NCBI GenBank assembly: GCA_903879995.1
Contig: CAIRNW010000216.1
Location: forward strand, 1-12,449
DNA: 12,449 bases
Reading direction: 5' to 3'
Source of the DNA: an uncultured Bacteroidota bacterium
Lineage (GTDB): Bacteria > Bacteroidota > Bacteroidia > Chitinophagales > Chitinophagaceae
Below the pieces are notes generated by a model. That model had not been told where the DNA came from, ran no database searches, and saw only the letters and a program-made list of their open reading frames with translations. The first letter of the stretch is position 1, and each line of letters begins with the position of its first letter. The position numbers and the translations under genes are program-made. This document shows positions 1-6,406 of the stretch, one piece after another.

Positions 1-608
1 CGTACAGCAGCGGTATCGATAGTTGTACGTGGCCATAGTGCGTTGGCAGCAATTCCGTCTTGTTTGAATTCACGCGCCCAACCAATAGTGAGCAAACTCA
101 TGTCATACTTACTGATAGTATAAGCCACATGATTGGCAAACCATTTAGGATCAAGATTCAAAGGAGGAGACAACGTAAGAATATGTGGGTTATTTCCTTT
201 TCTTAAAAAGGGAACACAAGCTTTAGTAACCAGAAAAGTTCCGCGTACATTGATACTATACATTAAATCAAAACGCTTTGCTTCTGTTTGTTCCGTTGGT
301 GTTAAAGAAATGGCAGAAGCATTATTGATTAGAATATCAATACCTCCAAAATGCGCTACGGCTTTATCAACTACCTGTTGTATCTGCTCCTCAAAACGTA
401 TATCACAGGGAACCGCTAATGCCTTACCCCCCGCCGCTTCCATTTCGGCTGCCGCTGTATAGATGGTACCTCCCAGTTTGGGGTTCTCTTCTACACTTTT
501 AGCTGCAATTATAATATTGGCGCCTTCACGTGCCAAACGAAGCCCCATCGCTTTACCGATGCCTCGTGTAGCTCCAGTAATGAGTACTGTTTTGCCAGCA
601 AAGGACAT
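1..608 (-). CDS. HSDL2-like short-chain dehydrogenase/reductase, C-terminus cut by the window edge
   Basis: An NAD(P)-dependent oxidoreductase of the classical SDR fold; 202 codons are visible and no stop occurs before the left edge. The Rossmann motif TGATRGIG lies at residues 11-18, NNAS at 95-98, and the catalytic set is N120, S147 (in LSPPLNL), Y163 and K167 (YTISK). Stretches such as AAKSVEENPKLGGTIYTAA, GGIDILINNASAISL and LSPPLNLDPKWF closely follow human HSDL2 as I remember it, so it belongs to the HSDL2-like branch rather than the FabG branch. Human HSDL2 carries a C-terminal SCP2 lipid-binding domain; the corresponding region lies outside the window. The ATG is 11 bases after the aldo/keto reductase stop, so the two are probably co-transcribed. 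No Shine-Dalgarno is seen. The substrate is unknown; a lipid or acyl-CoA derivative is a guess from the HSDL2 relation. Confidence 0.93.
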   Translation of the reverse strand, partial: MSFAGKTVLITGATRGIGKAMGLRLAREGANIIIAAKSVEENPKLGGTIYTAAAEMEAAGGKALAVPCDIRFEEQIQQVVDKAVAHFGGIDILINNASAISLTPTEQTEAKRFDLMYSINVRGTFLVTKACVPFLRKGNNPHILTLSPPLNLDPKWFANHVAYTISKYDMSLLTIGWAREFKQDGIAANALWPRTTIDTAAV

Positions 609-619
609 ATTCAATTGAA

Positions 620-1615
620 TTAATATTCTGGAAGAATAGGTTTAGTACCCGTTATGGTATCAATTCGATTCATCACATCAGGTGTCAATAATTCTAACAC
701 CTCTAATGCTTTTAGATTTTCTAGCAATTGTTCTTTGCGTGTTGCTCCTAAGATTGCCGTAGTAACATTTGGGTTTTTTACACACCAGGCAATACTTAAT
801 GCAGGTAAACTAACACCTAACTCAGTAGCCAGCTGACCCAAGGATTGTACTGCATTGAGTACTTTATCTTGCATCCAGCGATCTTTTAGCCATTCAAATC
901 CTTTAATACCAAAGCGACTATCATCGGGTACTCCCTTGTTGTACTTACCGGTTAACATACCGGAGGCGAGCGGACTCCAAATAGTAGTGCCGAGTCCAAC
1001 TGTTTTATAGACCATCAAAAATTCGTTCTCAATTTTATTCCGCTCAAACAAATTATATTGAGGCTGCTCTACAGTAGGACCGATCAAATGATGTTGTTGT
1101 GCAATTCGATGCGCCTCCATAATTTCTACGCCACTCCACTCGCTGGTTCCCCAATATAAAATTTTGCCTTGCGTAATCAGATTGTGCATAGTCCAAACTA
1201 CTTCTTCAATGGGTACATTTTTGTCCGGACGATGACAGAAATATAAATCCAAATAATCTGTTTGTAAACGTTGTAAGGCCTCATGACAAGCTTCTGTAAT
1301 ATGCTTACGGCTCAACCCATGTTGATTCGGCTTATTCTCTTTACCGCGCCAACCCCAAAAAACCTTTGATGAAACAGTATAGGAAGTACGATCCCAATTT
1401 TTTTTCTTGAGCACGCGCCCCATCATTTTTTCACTCTCGCCGAGTGCATATACTTCTGCGTTATCAAAAAAATTAACGCCGTTATCGTAAGCAATCCCCA
1501 TTAACTCATCTGCAATACCATCATCAATTTGTTTATGAAAACTAACCCAACTTCCGAAGGAGAGGACGCTTAACTGAAGGCCTGTTCGGCCCATATTTCT
1601 GTATTGCATAGTCAT
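620..1615 (-). CDS. Aldo/keto reductase of the voltage-gated K+ channel beta-subunit type (AKR6-like)
   Basis: A cytoplasmic NADPH-dependent carbonyl reductase with a TIM-barrel fold, 331 residues, full length for the family. The catalytic tetrad is visible as D51 and Y56 (FFDNAEVY), K84 (SSKVFW) and H128 (CHRPD). NAEVYALGESE, GLSRKHI, YWGTSEWS, WSPLASGMLTGKY and ILGATRKEQLLENL are the hallmarks of Kv-beta and related bacterial reductases. Vertebrate Kv-beta, as I recall it, has Asn where this protein has H128, so this copy keeps the complete reductase tetrad. A second ATG lies two codons downstream (1609), so the start could be there. The gap to lptC upstream is 27 bases and contains TAACTTTA (1638-1631), one mismatch from the -7 consensus, so an internal promoter is possible. 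The physiological substrate cannot be told from sequence. Confidence 0.95.
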   Translation of the reverse strand: MTMQYRNMGRTGLQLSVLSFGSWVSFHKQIDDGIADELMGIAYDNGVNFFDNAEVYALGESEKMMGRVLKKKNWDRTSYTVSSKVFWGWRGKENKPNQHGLSRKHITEACHEALQRLQTDYLDLYFCHRPDKNVPIEEVVWTMHNLITQGKILYWGTSEWSGVEIMEAHRIAQQHHLIGPTVEQPQYNLFERNKIENEFLMVYKTVGLGTTIWSPLASGMLTGKYNKGVPDDSRFGIKGFEWLKDRWMQDKVLNAVQSLGQLATELGVSLPALSIAWCVKNPNVTTAILGATRKEQLLENLKALEVLELLTPDVMNRIDTITGTKPILPEY

Positions 1616-1642
1616 TAAGATTGAGAAATGTAAAGTTAGTTC

Positions 1643-2191
1643 TTATTGGCTCTTGGGCGCATTGACCAATCCAGTAGTTGACTTAAAAGTAATTCGCTTT
1701 AAATCCTGTGTGGCTTCTAAACCCTGTCCACCTAAAATCTGTTGACCAGGACTACGATAACTGGCATACTTATCTGTATAAAAGAGTTTGGTGTTTTGGT
1801 CCCACCAGAGTTCCGGGGATAACAAGGTGTCGCCTTTCTCGGTAATTACTACCACGCTATCGCGGAGATACACTTTATTTAGATTTTCATAATAGATCCC
1901 AAATTTTGCATCCAAACGAGTTTCGATCAGGGCGCTATCATTATAAAAATCGCAATGAAGTGTTCGAGGAAACGTCATCTGAATGGTATCCCCCGCTTCT
2001 TTAACCATAAAAGGGGATTTGATTTTAGCTTTCAATTTTCCCTCCTGACTGATTGTACTCAACACATCAGTGGCCTCTTCCTTGAGTCGTAACTGCTTGG
2101 TCCAATTTGTGAGCACACGATCATCATTCTCGCAAGCGGAGAGTATTAAAGTGAAAAAAGCCAAAGGGGCTGTCCAAATGGACTTAATCAT
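1643..2191 (-). CDS. lptC: LptC, lipopolysaccharide export lipoprotein
   Basis: A Bacteroidota-type LptC (DUF1239-like) of 182 residues. In E. coli, LptC links the inner-membrane LptB2FG transporter to periplasmic LptA and passes lipopolysaccharide toward the outer membrane. The N-terminus is a lipoprotein signal: Lys3, a hydrophobic stretch, then lipobox LSAC at residues 17-20 followed by ENDD. E. coli LptC instead keeps a transmembrane anchor. The remainder is rich in short beta segments such as ETRLDAKFGIYYEN and YLRDSVVVITEKGDTL, with the pattern of a beta-jellyroll. I chose the ATG at 2191 because it places the signal peptide directly at the N-terminus and overlaps the upstream stop by 8 bases. 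The frame is open up to a GTG at 2218, which would add nine residues ahead of the signal and overlap more. Translational coupling to the upstream barrel gene is likely. Confidence 0.85.
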   Translation of the reverse strand: MIKSIWTAPLAFFTLILSACENDDRVLTNWTKQLRLKEEATDVLSTISQEGKLKAKIKSPFMVKEAGDTIQMTFPRTLHCDFYNDSALIETRLDAKFGIYYENLNKVYLRDSVVVITEKGDTLLSPELWWDQNTKLFYTDKYASYRSPGQQILGGQGLEATQDLKRITFKSTTGLVNAPKSQ

Positions 2192-3602
2192 ATTGACGCT
2201 TGATAAACCAGATATCACTTAAAGAGAAACCAAGGGTGAATCTGAATAAATTATCCTGTAACAAATTTTGCTTGTTACCACGCTTGATATATTCAAGCGC
2301 TATATTGACAAACGTAATCTGATTGGGGGCTTGTCGGCTGATTGAAATGGGTAAACCGGCACCAAAGCTGGCCCCGAATCGAGATGTATTGTTTATTAAA
2401 CGAACGTAATCAGGACCTACAAAAAATCCAAAACGGTAATTAACATTGGTAAAATAACTGCGGCGTGGTACAGGACTGATCTGCGCCCCTACACGAATTT
2501 CCCAGGTATCCTGAATAGAATCTGCCTTTCCGAAAAAACGATAGTCGCTCCAGGCTTGTTTAGTATAGTCTGCACCAATCATCCAACCCCCTTCTTTGTT
2601 GGGGATGGCATACTTCTGCCAAACAAATCCAAACGTATAAGAAGCTGGCAATATCAATGTACCCTTACGTCCGCGGATATCAGAAACGCTATCTAAACGA
2701 ACCTCACCCTGACCTTGATCATAATAAAATGTTTCACGGAGTACATCCTGCTCGGCATTGATCTCTTGTCCTAAATTTCCGTAAGCCCCTAAAGTGAGCG
2801 TCATACTTTTATTTAGAGGAATCTGATATTGCATACCTGCGCTGGCTTGTAATCTTCCAAACGTAGACTTTGTTTGAAAATTCGCTTGGTAATAAGAAAC
2901 CGAGTCATTGATCAGACTTCTTCGACTGCTGTAATCTTTCTTTCCAAATAAATATCCAGTGTTAAATCCCAGGCTAAACTTTTCTTCCAATCCAAACTTC
3001 TCCCGACTAAATAAAGAAAGCCCGGTACCAACGGCAGCCAAGTAAGAACCGCCGTCTCCTTTATAACGGGTTATAGCGCTATCAATAGCAACTCCGGTAA
3101 TGGGATCTCTCAATCGTTCGTTCTTATCAATACGATAGCTGATTCGAGAAACAGGACGTAAACCAAAGCTCATGCCCCATCCGCGACGAAGCGGCAACCC
3201 AACTTGCATATAAGAGAAAACGGCATTGCTGGCTTTGAAACTGTTCACAGCTGCAGGATCCCGTAATGTGCGATTATCTACATTCACCCCCATATCTAAT
3301 ATGGCACGACCAGAACTTAACTTTTTTGATTTTTTTTCTTTCCAGGCTTGAAATGAAGAATAAGAAGCCGGGTTATTAAAGTTTACAGACAACTGATCAG
3401 TGTATCCTGCCGTGATACCACCCATCCCTCGGTTATTAATATTAGTGGTGGAAGTCAAATCTCCGATTCCGTATCTGGAATAAGGAGAGTTATCCTGTGC
3501 AAAAGCCGCTGGAAATGAAATTGTAACCAGCAATGCGGCCAGGCCGAATGACTTGTATAACAAATTGATACTGTTAGGAATTATTGACTTCGCTGATGGC
3601 AT
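2184..3602 (-). CDS. FadL/PorV-like outer membrane beta-barrel protein
   Basis: A 472-residue protein with a Sec signal peptide (hydrophobic residues 19-34, predicted cleavage after AFA at about residue 35) and a long series of alternating amphipathic strands expected to form an outer membrane barrel. The mature N-terminus reads DNSPYSRYGIGDL, then RGMGGITAGY and NNPASYSSF, the RGMGG/NPAS signature of FadL- and PorV-like proteins in Bacteroidota. This class is often found between coaX and lptC in the phylum; its cargo is unknown. The start at 3602 overlaps coaX by 29 bases and gives a 13-residue polar extension before the signal core; a TTG at 3563 (residue 14) is an alternative. A coding-strand A8 tract and an A6 tract (3330-3337, 3322-3327) sit in the Lys-rich segment KEKKSKK. 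A hydrophobic-ligand or lipid role is an inference from FadL likeness only. Confidence 0.85.
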   Translation of the reverse strand: MPSAKSIIPNSINLLYKSFGLAALLVTISFPAAFAQDNSPYSRYGIGDLTSTTNINNRGMGGITAGYTDQLSVNFNNPASYSSFQAWKEKKSKKLSSGRAILDMGVNVDNRTLRDPAAVNSFKASNAVFSYMQVGLPLRRGWGMSFGLRPVSRISYRIDKNERLRDPITGVAIDSAITRYKGDGGSYLAAVGTGLSLFSREKFGLEEKFSLGFNTGYLFGKKDYSSRRSLINDSVSYYQANFQTKSTFGRLQASAGMQYQIPLNKSMTLTLGAYGNLGQEINAEQDVLRETFYYDQGQGEVRLDSVSDIRGRKGTLILPASYTFGFVWQKYAIPNKEGGWMIGADYTKQAWSDYRFFGKADSIQDTWEIRVGAQISPVPRRSYFTNVNYRFGFFVGPDYVRLINNTSRFGASFGAGLPISISRQAPNQITFVNIALEYIKRGNKQNLLQDNLFRFTLGFSLSDIWFIKRQYD

Positions 3603-4302
3603 AGAGCCCCTTGTAGATTAAATCAGGGTCCGCAAATATCCTGTTTTTACAGTGGGCAGCCAAATAGGGCAGATCCCCCCCGGTTAAGAGCACGTTAAAG
3701 TTCTCATAACGAGCGCGGTACGCATCAACAAATCCATCTATTTCATAGGCCATTCCCTTGATTACCCCTGATAATATGTTGGTGGTAGTATCATACCCGA
3801 TTAATGGAACATCCGCATCGGGTTTGACCAAGGGTAGTAAAGCTGTATAATGTTGGAGTGACTTTAGACGCATTTCAAGTCCCGGAGAAATGCCACCACC
3901 CAGAAAAGCATGCTGCGCGCTAATAAAGTTATAAGTGATACAAGAACCCAATGCAATCACCAAGGTATGTTGGTTGGGGTAGTAATGAACCGCTGCAGCT
4001 GCAATAGCCAGGCGATCCGCCCCAATAGTTTCAGGTTTGCCCACTGGGGTTGTAAACGCCAGGCGTGTTTGATGATTGAGCTTGTGAAAACGGGTGTTTT
4101 GCAAAAGGAGTTCTTCCAACTCCGGATTATGATTCACCACTGAAGATAGAATGGATTTAACGGGCTTAAACTCTTTGATTAGTTTTTCAACCGTGTCCTT
4201 ATTATCGTCAGAAAGCGTAATTGCCTCTTTTAAATCAGCATTTTCAAAAACTGCTACTTTTCGACGAGTATTGCCAAAGTCAAAGCAAAGGGTTACAGCC
4301 AT
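3574..4302 (-). CDS. coaX: Type III pantothenate kinase
   Basis: Phosphorylates pantothenate with ATP, the first step of coenzyme A synthesis; 242 residues, normal for the family (ASKHA fold). The first phosphate motif DFGNT is at residues 8-12 with K15 following. GADR is at 94-97, where D96 is the expected catalytic base. The C-terminal TGGD (VLLTGGDLPYL) matches the adenosine-side motif. One oddity: the second phosphate motif, usually D-x-G-T-(A/C)-x-T, reads A117-L-G-S-C-I-T, so the usual Asp is Ala and Thr is Ser, and the following YD is YN. The ATG lies 9 bases after the glycosyltransferase stop and is preceded by a strong candidate promoter that would give a nearly leaderless transcript. 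It overlaps the barrel gene by 29 bases. Family assignment is firm; full catalytic competence is likely but not proven by sequence. Confidence 0.93.
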   Translation of the reverse strand: MAVTLCFDFGNTRRKVAVFENADLKEAITLSDDNKDTVEKLIKEFKPVKSILSSVVNHNPELEELLLQNTRFHKLNHQTRLAFTTPVGKPETIGADRLAIAAAAVHYYPNQHTLVIALGSCITYNFISAQHAFLGGGISPGLEMRLKSLQHYTALLPLVKPDADVPLIGYDTTTNILSGVIKGMAYEIDGFVDAYRARYENFNVLLTGGDLPYLAAHCKNRIFADPDLIYKGLYAISEVNNS

Positions 4303-4306
4303 AGCG

Positions 4307-4335
4307 CAAAGTTATCCTTTTTGTAAGGAGTCAAA
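4307..4335 (-). promoter_or_regulatory. Candidate Bacteroidota promoter for coaX, overlapping the upstream stop codon
   Basis: On the minus strand TTTG (4335-4332), 17 bases, then TAACTTTG (4314-4307) match the -33/-7 pattern described for Bacteroides and Flavobacterium sigma factors (TTTG or TTG, 17-23 bases, TAnnTTTG). The TA of the -7 box is part of the TAA stop codon of the GT4 gene. Only four bases separate the box from the coaX ATG, so transcription would begin at or next to the start codon. Seen in sequence; activity is inferred. Confidence 0.5.
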
Positions 4336-5376
4336 CCAATTCAAGGCAATGGCAACACTTTGATCCCAGTTAAATTTTTTCAAGAGTTGCTCCCGGCTTT
4401 TTTCCGCCAATTGAATTCGTAGCGCATTATTTTCAAATAATGTAGTAAGTGCTGTAATGATTGCAGCAGTACTTTCCGTTGGGATCAGTAGGGCGGTTTC
4501 GTTTTCTGTGGTATAATCCGCATGGCCTCCAATGTTTGTACAAACTACCGCAGTTCCACAGGCCATTGCTTCAGCCGGAGGTAATGCCCAACCTTCTCCC
4601 AGTGAAGCAGATAGGAAAATGGCGTGTTGGTTATAAAGAGTTGACAATTCTCTAGGTTTTTGATAATACTGTACCCATTCAGGTAAAGAAGCAGGCCGAG
4701 GATAAACCCCAAAGAAACTGAACTGCAATCCTGGATATTGAGTGCGTAAAGGTTCTAGTGCAGCAATTATATAACGTGTGCCTTTTCTGGACTCTTCAGA
4801 GTAAAGCGCAAGAACGGATAAATGATTACGTGAAGCGGGTGATACTACTTGTTTGAAAATGGATGTATCAATAGCGTTAGGTAATAATTGCACCGGGGTT
4901 CCTGATTCATTTTCCACAAGCACTCGAAGCCAATTAGAAATTGCAGCATGCCGGAGGGGCAGTCGATAAGATGATTTTACTAAGTCCTCTTGTCCGGTCC
5001 AATTCTCAAAATCCTGCACTAAATTAACAGGCACCCCTTTACACGGAGATAGCGTAGCCAAGGCATAGGCAGTTTGCCACCAAGTAGAAAAGAGAATATC
5101 TCCATCAGGAACAAAGGCATCACTGATTTGGTCTACAATTTTAGAGTTGACTCGATCATCCAATGGAAACCAGGCAGGGCGAGCGGCACCTCTACATGCA
5201 AATACCAATCGCTTCCACCACAAAGGAGAGCGCATTTTTTTAAAAGGACGACGCAAAGAATGTAAGATGGTTACCTGATGCCCTGCCGCAGCAAATCGAT
5301 TGGCATATTCATACATTACCCGTGCGCCACCGACAGGTTTTGTAACAGGAAAGGGAAGAAGGACGGTGATGCGCAA
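4312..5376 (-). CDS. Glycosyltransferase family 4 (GT-B fold), TTG start
   Basis: A retaining GT4-type enzyme of 354 residues that moves a sugar from a nucleotide-sugar donor to a glycan or lipid-linked acceptor at the cytoplasmic face. The N-terminal acceptor domain opens with strand ITVLLPFP and the G16-G17 loop; the donor domain carries the SRKGT segment (residues 196-200), and the E-x7-E nucleotide-sugar motif is E261-GWALPPA-E269 followed by MACGTAVV. The only usable start is TTG at 5376: a stop lies two codons upstream, and the next Met (residue 21) would delete the first strand and the glycine loop. It is the first gene of the minus-strand run and lies 9 bases ahead of coaX. The association with lptC and the barrel gene suggests lipopolysaccharide or surface glycan assembly; donor and acceptor are unknown. 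Confidence 0.92.
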   Translation of the reverse strand: MRITVLLPFPVTKPVGGARVMYEYANRFAAAGHQVTILHSLRRPFKKMRSPLWWKRLVFACRGAARPAWFPLDDRVNSKIVDQISDAFVPDGDILFSTWWQTAYALATLSPCKGVPVNLVQDFENWTGQEDLVKSSYRLPLRHAAISNWLRVLVENESGTPVQLLPNAIDTSIFKQVVSPASRNHLSVLALYSEESRKGTRYIIAALEPLRTQYPGLQFSFFGVYPRPASLPEWVQYYQKPRELSTLYNQHAIFLSASLGEGWALPPAEAMACGTAVVCTNIGGHADYTTENETALLIPTESTAAIITALTTLFENNALRIQLAEKSREQLLKKFNWDQSVAIALNWFDSLQKG

Positions 5377-5385
5377 TTTTTAAAA

Positions 5386-5393
5386 TAGATTTG
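5386..5393 (+). promoter_or_regulatory. Possible -7 box for the GT2 gene at 5440
   Basis: TAGATTTG matches TAnnTTTG exactly and lies in the 63-base divergent spacer between the GT4 and GT2 genes, giving a leader of roughly 40 bases. No TTG is present 17-23 bases upstream, so the call is weak. Confidence 0.3.
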
Positions 5394-5439
5394 TAACCAC
5401 AGCAATTTAGTAAACCATTTTATTAGTTGTTGAACTATT

Positions 5440-6390
5440 ATGAAAGAATCTATTTCTGTTGTTTCTGAGCTACCTGCTGTAACCGTGGTACTTTGTACCT
5501 ACAACGGAGAAAAATATATAGACCAACAACTACACTCGATCCGAAATCAGTCTTATAATAATTTATTGATCCTTGTTTCCGATGATGCCTCGACCGATCG
5601 CACCTGGGAAAAATTGAATGTACATGCTATCGACGACCAAAGAATTCAGCTTCACCAAAACACAAGCAATCTAGGATATAATCAAAATTTTAGCCAAGCC
5701 TGTGCCCGTGTTGTTACACCACTTCTTGCCTTTGCAGATCAAGACGACCTCTGGCACGAAGAAAAAATAGAACGCTTGGTCAAAGCACTCGGTAAGAACT
5801 CGCCCTTGATCTATTGCAATTCGCGCTCCTTTACAGGAGATACTCCGCAAACTACTCCGCCAAAATCACTTTATCAACGGTTTGAAGGAAGTAATATTCT
5901 TCAACTCAGCTTATTTAATACAGTGAATGGCCACGCCATCTTAGCCCGAACAGATTTTATAAAAAAGATACTTCCTTTTCCCGCACACTTATTTTATGAC
6001 TGGTATATCGCGGGAAAAGCTGCCCTCGAGGGTGGTGTTCAATATTTGCCGGACCTGCTAGTTTACCAACGTATGCATACGTCTAACGCATCGGTTTTTG
6101 GAGAAAGAGCTGGACAAAAAAAGACAAAGCTCTTACATATGACAGCGGTAAGAGCGCACTGTAAATCCTTTGCAGAGAGTCCTGGGATTTCAAGCGCACC
6201 CCTTCAAATCTTACAACAGTGGATTGCCTGCTTGGATCAATTAATTGAAAAACGAAAAGGCTGGGCTGCATTTGTTTTTATGATGCAACATCGAACTGAT
6301 TTATTCTTTTATAAAAAAAGGAAAATTGGATGGCCCTCTCATTTCAAACATGCCATACGCTTGATAAAAACCCATTTACAACATAACTAA
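5440..6390 (+). CDS. Glycosyltransferase family 2 (GT-A fold), rhamnosyltransferase-like
   Basis: An inverting GT-A glycosyltransferase of 316 residues. The nucleotide-binding strand VVLCTYNGE lies at residues 16-24, VSDDASTD at 46-53, and the metal-binding DxD-type motif in FADQDDLW (D100, D102, D103). The region YDWYIAG (186-192) and the later YQRMHTSNAS with H213 fit the acceptor-site pattern of GT2 enzymes annotated as O-antigen rhamnosyl- or other sugar transferases; the ADQDD motif in particular is common there. The C-terminal 80 residues are basic and probably peripheral to the membrane. The ATG has no Shine-Dalgarno. It is divergent from the GT4 gene and convergent with a second GT2, with one base between the two stop codons. 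Sugar specificity cannot be read from sequence. An ordinary surface glycan role is the best guess. Confidence 0.92.
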   Translation: MKESISVVSELPAVTVVLCTYNGEKYIDQQLHSIRNQSYNNLLILVSDDASTDRTWEKLNVHAIDDQRIQLHQNTSNLGYNQNFSQACARVVTPLLAFADQDDLWHEEKIERLVKALGKNSPLIYCNSRSFTGDTPQTTPPKSLYQRFEGSNILQLSLFNTVNGHAILARTDFIKKILPFPAHLFYDWYIAGKAALEGGVQYLPDLLVYQRMHTSNASVFGERAGQKKTKLLHMTAVRAHCKSFAESPGISSAPLQILQQWIACLDQLIEKRKGWAAFVFMMQHRTDLFFYKKRKIGWPSHFKHAIRLIKTHLQHN

Positions 6391-6406
6391 ACTAGCGTTG
6401 TTGTAA
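6376..6406. repeat. Inverted repeat spanning the stop codons of two convergent GT2 genes
   Basis: TTACAACA (6376-6383) and TGTTGTAA (6399-6406) form a perfect 8-base stem around a 15-base loop that contains both stop codons, TAA at 6388-6390 (plus) and TAG at 6394-6392 (minus). On the minus transcript a run of U follows about eight bases later. It could act as a bidirectional terminator, but the stem is A/T rich and the loop is long, so the call is tentative. Confidence 0.3.

Noticed and set aside
133..462. Open frame on the plus strand opposite the short-chain dehydrogenase
   Set aside because: It is antisense to clear SDR motifs and its translation shows no domain-like features.
2192..2218. 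GTG at 2218 as an upstream start for lptC
   Set aside because: It would put nine extra residues before the lipoprotein signal and lengthen the overlap with the barrel gene; the ATG at 2191 gives a standard signal.
3322..3337. A6 and A8 homopolymers on the coding strand of the barrel gene, considered as a phase-variation switch
   Set aside because: They encode a Lys-rich segment, and an equal A8 tract occurs in the aldo/keto reductase (1398-1405), so in this A/T-rich genome they look like ordinary lysine codons. The reading frame is intact.
6069..6082. Perfect 14-base palindrome ACGTATGCATACGT inside a GT2 gene
   Set aside because: With uniform base use about 0.76 such palindromes are expected by chance in 12.4 kb (12449/16384), and this one lies mid-gene in codons for the conserved RMHT segment.
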